A DNA stretch of 64,000 nucleotides from a bacterium 336/3 (lineage in GTDB: Bacteria > Bacteroidota > Bacteroidia > Cytophagales > Thermonemataceae): the NCBI GenBank assembly GCA_001281695.1, contig LJIE01000001.1, forward strand, positions 3,681,521 through 3,745,520. The letters are read 5' to 3'. Position numbers and translations under genes: made by a program. Position 1 is the first letter of the stretch, and every line of letters starts with the position of its first letter. Below the pieces are notes generated by a model. It saw nothing but the letters and a program-made list of their open reading frames with translations. It was not told where the DNA came from and ran no database searches. This document shows, piece after piece, positions 62,678 to 64,000 of this stretch.

Positions 62678-63247
62678 TCAGATTTTTTGAGCTCTTATTC
62701 TACTCAAACTTTGTGGTGTAATACCCAAGTAAGATGCTAAATACTTCAATGGGATTCGCATGGCATCTTTATTTAAAGAAAGTAAATCTAAATATCTTTC
62801 TTTTGCTGTTTTTGTTAGTAAATCTATCTGTTGTTGTTGCTTCTGAAAATATGAATATTCGGTAGTAAGTCTTGTTATTTTTTCACCAAAATTACCTTCT
62901 AAGAAAGTCTTTTGAAAATTATTGTACGAAATTCGAAATATTTCAGAATCTTCAAACAAGCGAACTTCTATAGGTGTGGGTTTTTGTGTAGAAAAAGACA
63001 TATAATCCATTAGAGAATCTTTTTCAAACGAAATATCTATACAAATAAAATTATTTTTATTCCATATCAAATTACCTCCACACCCTTTTAAGAGTATATT
63101 TAGAAATTTTTCCGTTGTATAGGCTTGTTTAATTACAGACTCTTTTGGATATTTTTGAACTTCTCCCAATTCAGAAAAATTTTGCCATACTTGCAAATCA
63201 AGTTCTATAAAAGAATCAAATATTTCTTTTAATGTTTTAGCAAGCAT
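62678..63247 (-). CDS. Crp/Fnr-family transcriptional regulator
   Basis: A 189-residue regulator with a diverged cyclic-nucleotide-binding fold (about 20-115, YPKESVIKQAYTTEKFLNIL) and a C-terminal helix-turn-helix ending YLASYLGITPQSLSRIRAQKI. It is a clear paralogue of the regulator at 56.6 kb, especially over the last 30 residues. Its first base is the last base of the small lipoprotein-like gene upstream, so the two overlap and are likely coupled. The CPBP protease gene downstream may be a target. Confidence 0.88.
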   Translation of the reverse strand: MLAKTLKEIFDSFIELDLQVWQNFSELGEVQKYPKESVIKQAYTTEKFLNILLKGCGGNLIWNKNNFICIDISFEKDSLMDYMSFSTQKPTPIEVRLFEDSEIFRISYNNFQKTFLEGNFGEKITRLTTEYSYFQKQQQQIDLLTKTAKERYLDLLSLNKDAMRIPLKYLASYLGITPQSLSRIRAQKI

Positions 63248-63450
63248 TACCCTTTCACTTTATCTACACGAGTAGATTTCTTTTTGATATGTCCGTTTTT
63301 ATCTCTTCGATTGGTTCTACCTTTGGCATCACGTTGGGCTTCATAGGCAGCAAACTCTTTGGGTGTCATATAGGTAGGACATTGAGGCTTTTTGCAAGAA
63401 TCTAAGTGTAATAAAGTAATTATACTCAGTCCATAAACAAATTTTTTCAT
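63247..63450 (-). CDS. Small lipoprotein-like protein
   Basis: A 67-residue protein with a short signal and lipobox-like LLHLDSC (Cys at about 19). The mature part is polar and Lys/Arg-rich (DAKGRTNRRDKNGHIKKKST), with PTYMTPKEFAAYEAQ near its start. Probably a small envelope lipoprotein. No family recognised. It overlaps the Crp-like gene by one base. Confidence 0.6.
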   Translation of the reverse strand: MKKFVYGLSIITLLHLDSCKKPQCPTYMTPKEFAAYEAQRDAKGRTNRRDKNGHIKKKSTRVDKVKG

Positions 63451-63529
63451 AGTATTGAGATTTTAATATAATAACAAATCTCTTGTTTTATTCTCAAAAT
63501 AACAATCTTTTTGCAATTTACTTGAAACA

Positions 63530-63571
63530 AAATTTGGTAGAAGTCTTTATATTGCGACTTCTACCAAATTT
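63530..63571 (-). terminator. Terminator after the arsM-like gene
   Basis: AAATTTGGTAGAAGTC and GACTTCTACCAAATTT form a perfect 16-bp stem with a 10-base loop, with T-rich sequence on both sides. Confidence 0.88.
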
Positions 63572-63583
63572 TTATACTTTATT

Positions 63584-64000
63584 CTAGTTACAACAAAAGT
63601 TTGTTTGTTTTGAGCTTTTTTGACAACAAGAAGTTGTCGTTCCTTCTTTATTTTCTACACCACAACAAATATCATCAGAAGAGTCGCAACATGTACCTTG
63701 TTCTAATTTGTCAGCATAAATAGTGATGCTATAAATACCTGAGCTACTTGCCTTGAATAATTCTAATTCTTCTTGAGATAAATATACCAACAATAGTTCA
63801 TCTGGTAGCGTAATCAATCTTTCTTTTTTGATTTGGATATTTTTAAAGCCTGCTGACTTAATAATTCCCAAATATGCCGATTTTTCACTAGCCCCTGATA
63901 CACATCCAGCATACATTTCTGCTACTTCCAAAATATTTTCAGGTAATTGACCCACATAGACTATATCTGAAATACTAAAATGTCCACCTTCTTTCAAAAC
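63584..64000 (-). CDS. arsM: Arsenite methyltransferase, C-terminal part
   Basis: About 139 residues are visible and the frame stays open to the window edge (codons for VLKEGGHF run into it), so the N-terminal SAM-binding part is outside. The region ISDIVYVG, AGCVSGASEKSAYLGIIKSAGF matches the C-terminal half of ArsM, including the conserved Cys in GCVSGA. The tail has four Cys-Cys pairs (CCDSSDD, ICCG, SCCQ, FCCN), usual in ArsM proteins that bind As(III). It methylates arsenite to volatile or less toxic forms. Confidence 0.85.
   Translation of the reverse strand, partial: VLKEGGHFSISDIVYVGQLPENILEVAEMYAGCVSGASEKSAYLGIIKSAGFKNIQIKKERLITLPDELLLVYLSQEELELFKASSSGIYSITIYADKLEQGTCCDSSDDICCGVENKEGTTTSCCQKSSKQTNFCCN

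Overview
The window is AT-rich (roughly one third G+C by eye) and comes from a member of the Bacteroidota, most likely Cytophagales-like. The evidence is outer-membrane beta-barrel receptors with an N-terminal carboxypeptidase-regulatory domain, a secreted protease with a type IX secretion tail, a fused alpha/beta 2-oxoacid dehydrogenase E1, short Crp-like regulators, starts without Shine-Dalgarno sequences, and several promoters of the TTG-N19/20-TAnnTTTG kind. Most of the window is chromosomal housekeeping. No integrase, transposase, rRNA or CRISPR array was found.

Layout. 1-4.7 kb: receptor (partial), AraC regulator, TlpA-like thioredoxin protein, ferritin. 4.8-9.2 kb: small ORF, LolC/E-type permease, rbfA, two tandem paralogous secreted proteins, SDR-type threonine dehydrogenase. 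9.3-13.7 kb: pyrE, a second AraC plus receptor pair. 13.9-18.8 kb: a large unrecognised cytoplasmic protein, class V aminotransferase, DUF2461, WD40 protein. 18.9-22.9 kb: a receptor cut by an in-frame TGA, inositol-monophosphatase-like enzyme, rsmI. 23-33.8 kb: PaaE-like reductase, sodium-channel-like protein, malic enzyme, SpoIIE-type phosphatase, M43 protease with sorting tail. 33.8-40.3 kb: trpE with an elaborate leader, E1 fusion, class III aminotransferase, metF. 40.4-45.7 kb: lnt, then an accessory patch (SMI1/KNR4-like, small unknowns, lipoprotein, HD hydrolase) with repeats. 45.7-54.2 kb: SPFH lipoprotein, DUF3127, OmpA/PorE-like lipoprotein, LemA-like, aldo-keto reductase, lptB and small stress-type genes. 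54.4-64 kb: unknown secreted protein, pentapeptide protein, two Crp-like regulators, DUF418, membrane glycosyltransferase-like protein, hutG, SDR, CPBP protease and the end of an arsM gene.

Most interesting observation: upstream of trpE, on the same strand, lie in order a near-consensus promoter, a 24-codon leader ORF with one Trp codon, mutually exclusive 1:2, 2:3 and 3:4 RNA pairings ending in a strong terminator, and two tandem tRNA-Trp(CCA) genes, the second ending about 17-26 bases before trpE. The terminator's U-tract touches the first tRNA. The layout therefore predicts that both tRNA-Trp genes and trpE are made by read-through of one tryptophan attenuator.

Two further points stand out. 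Three near-identical copies of the 3' end of the HD-hydrolase gene each close a single-gene unit, like small cassettes inserted at a gene end. The TonB-type receptor at 19-21 kb is cut by a TGA 32 codons before its natural aromatic C-terminus.
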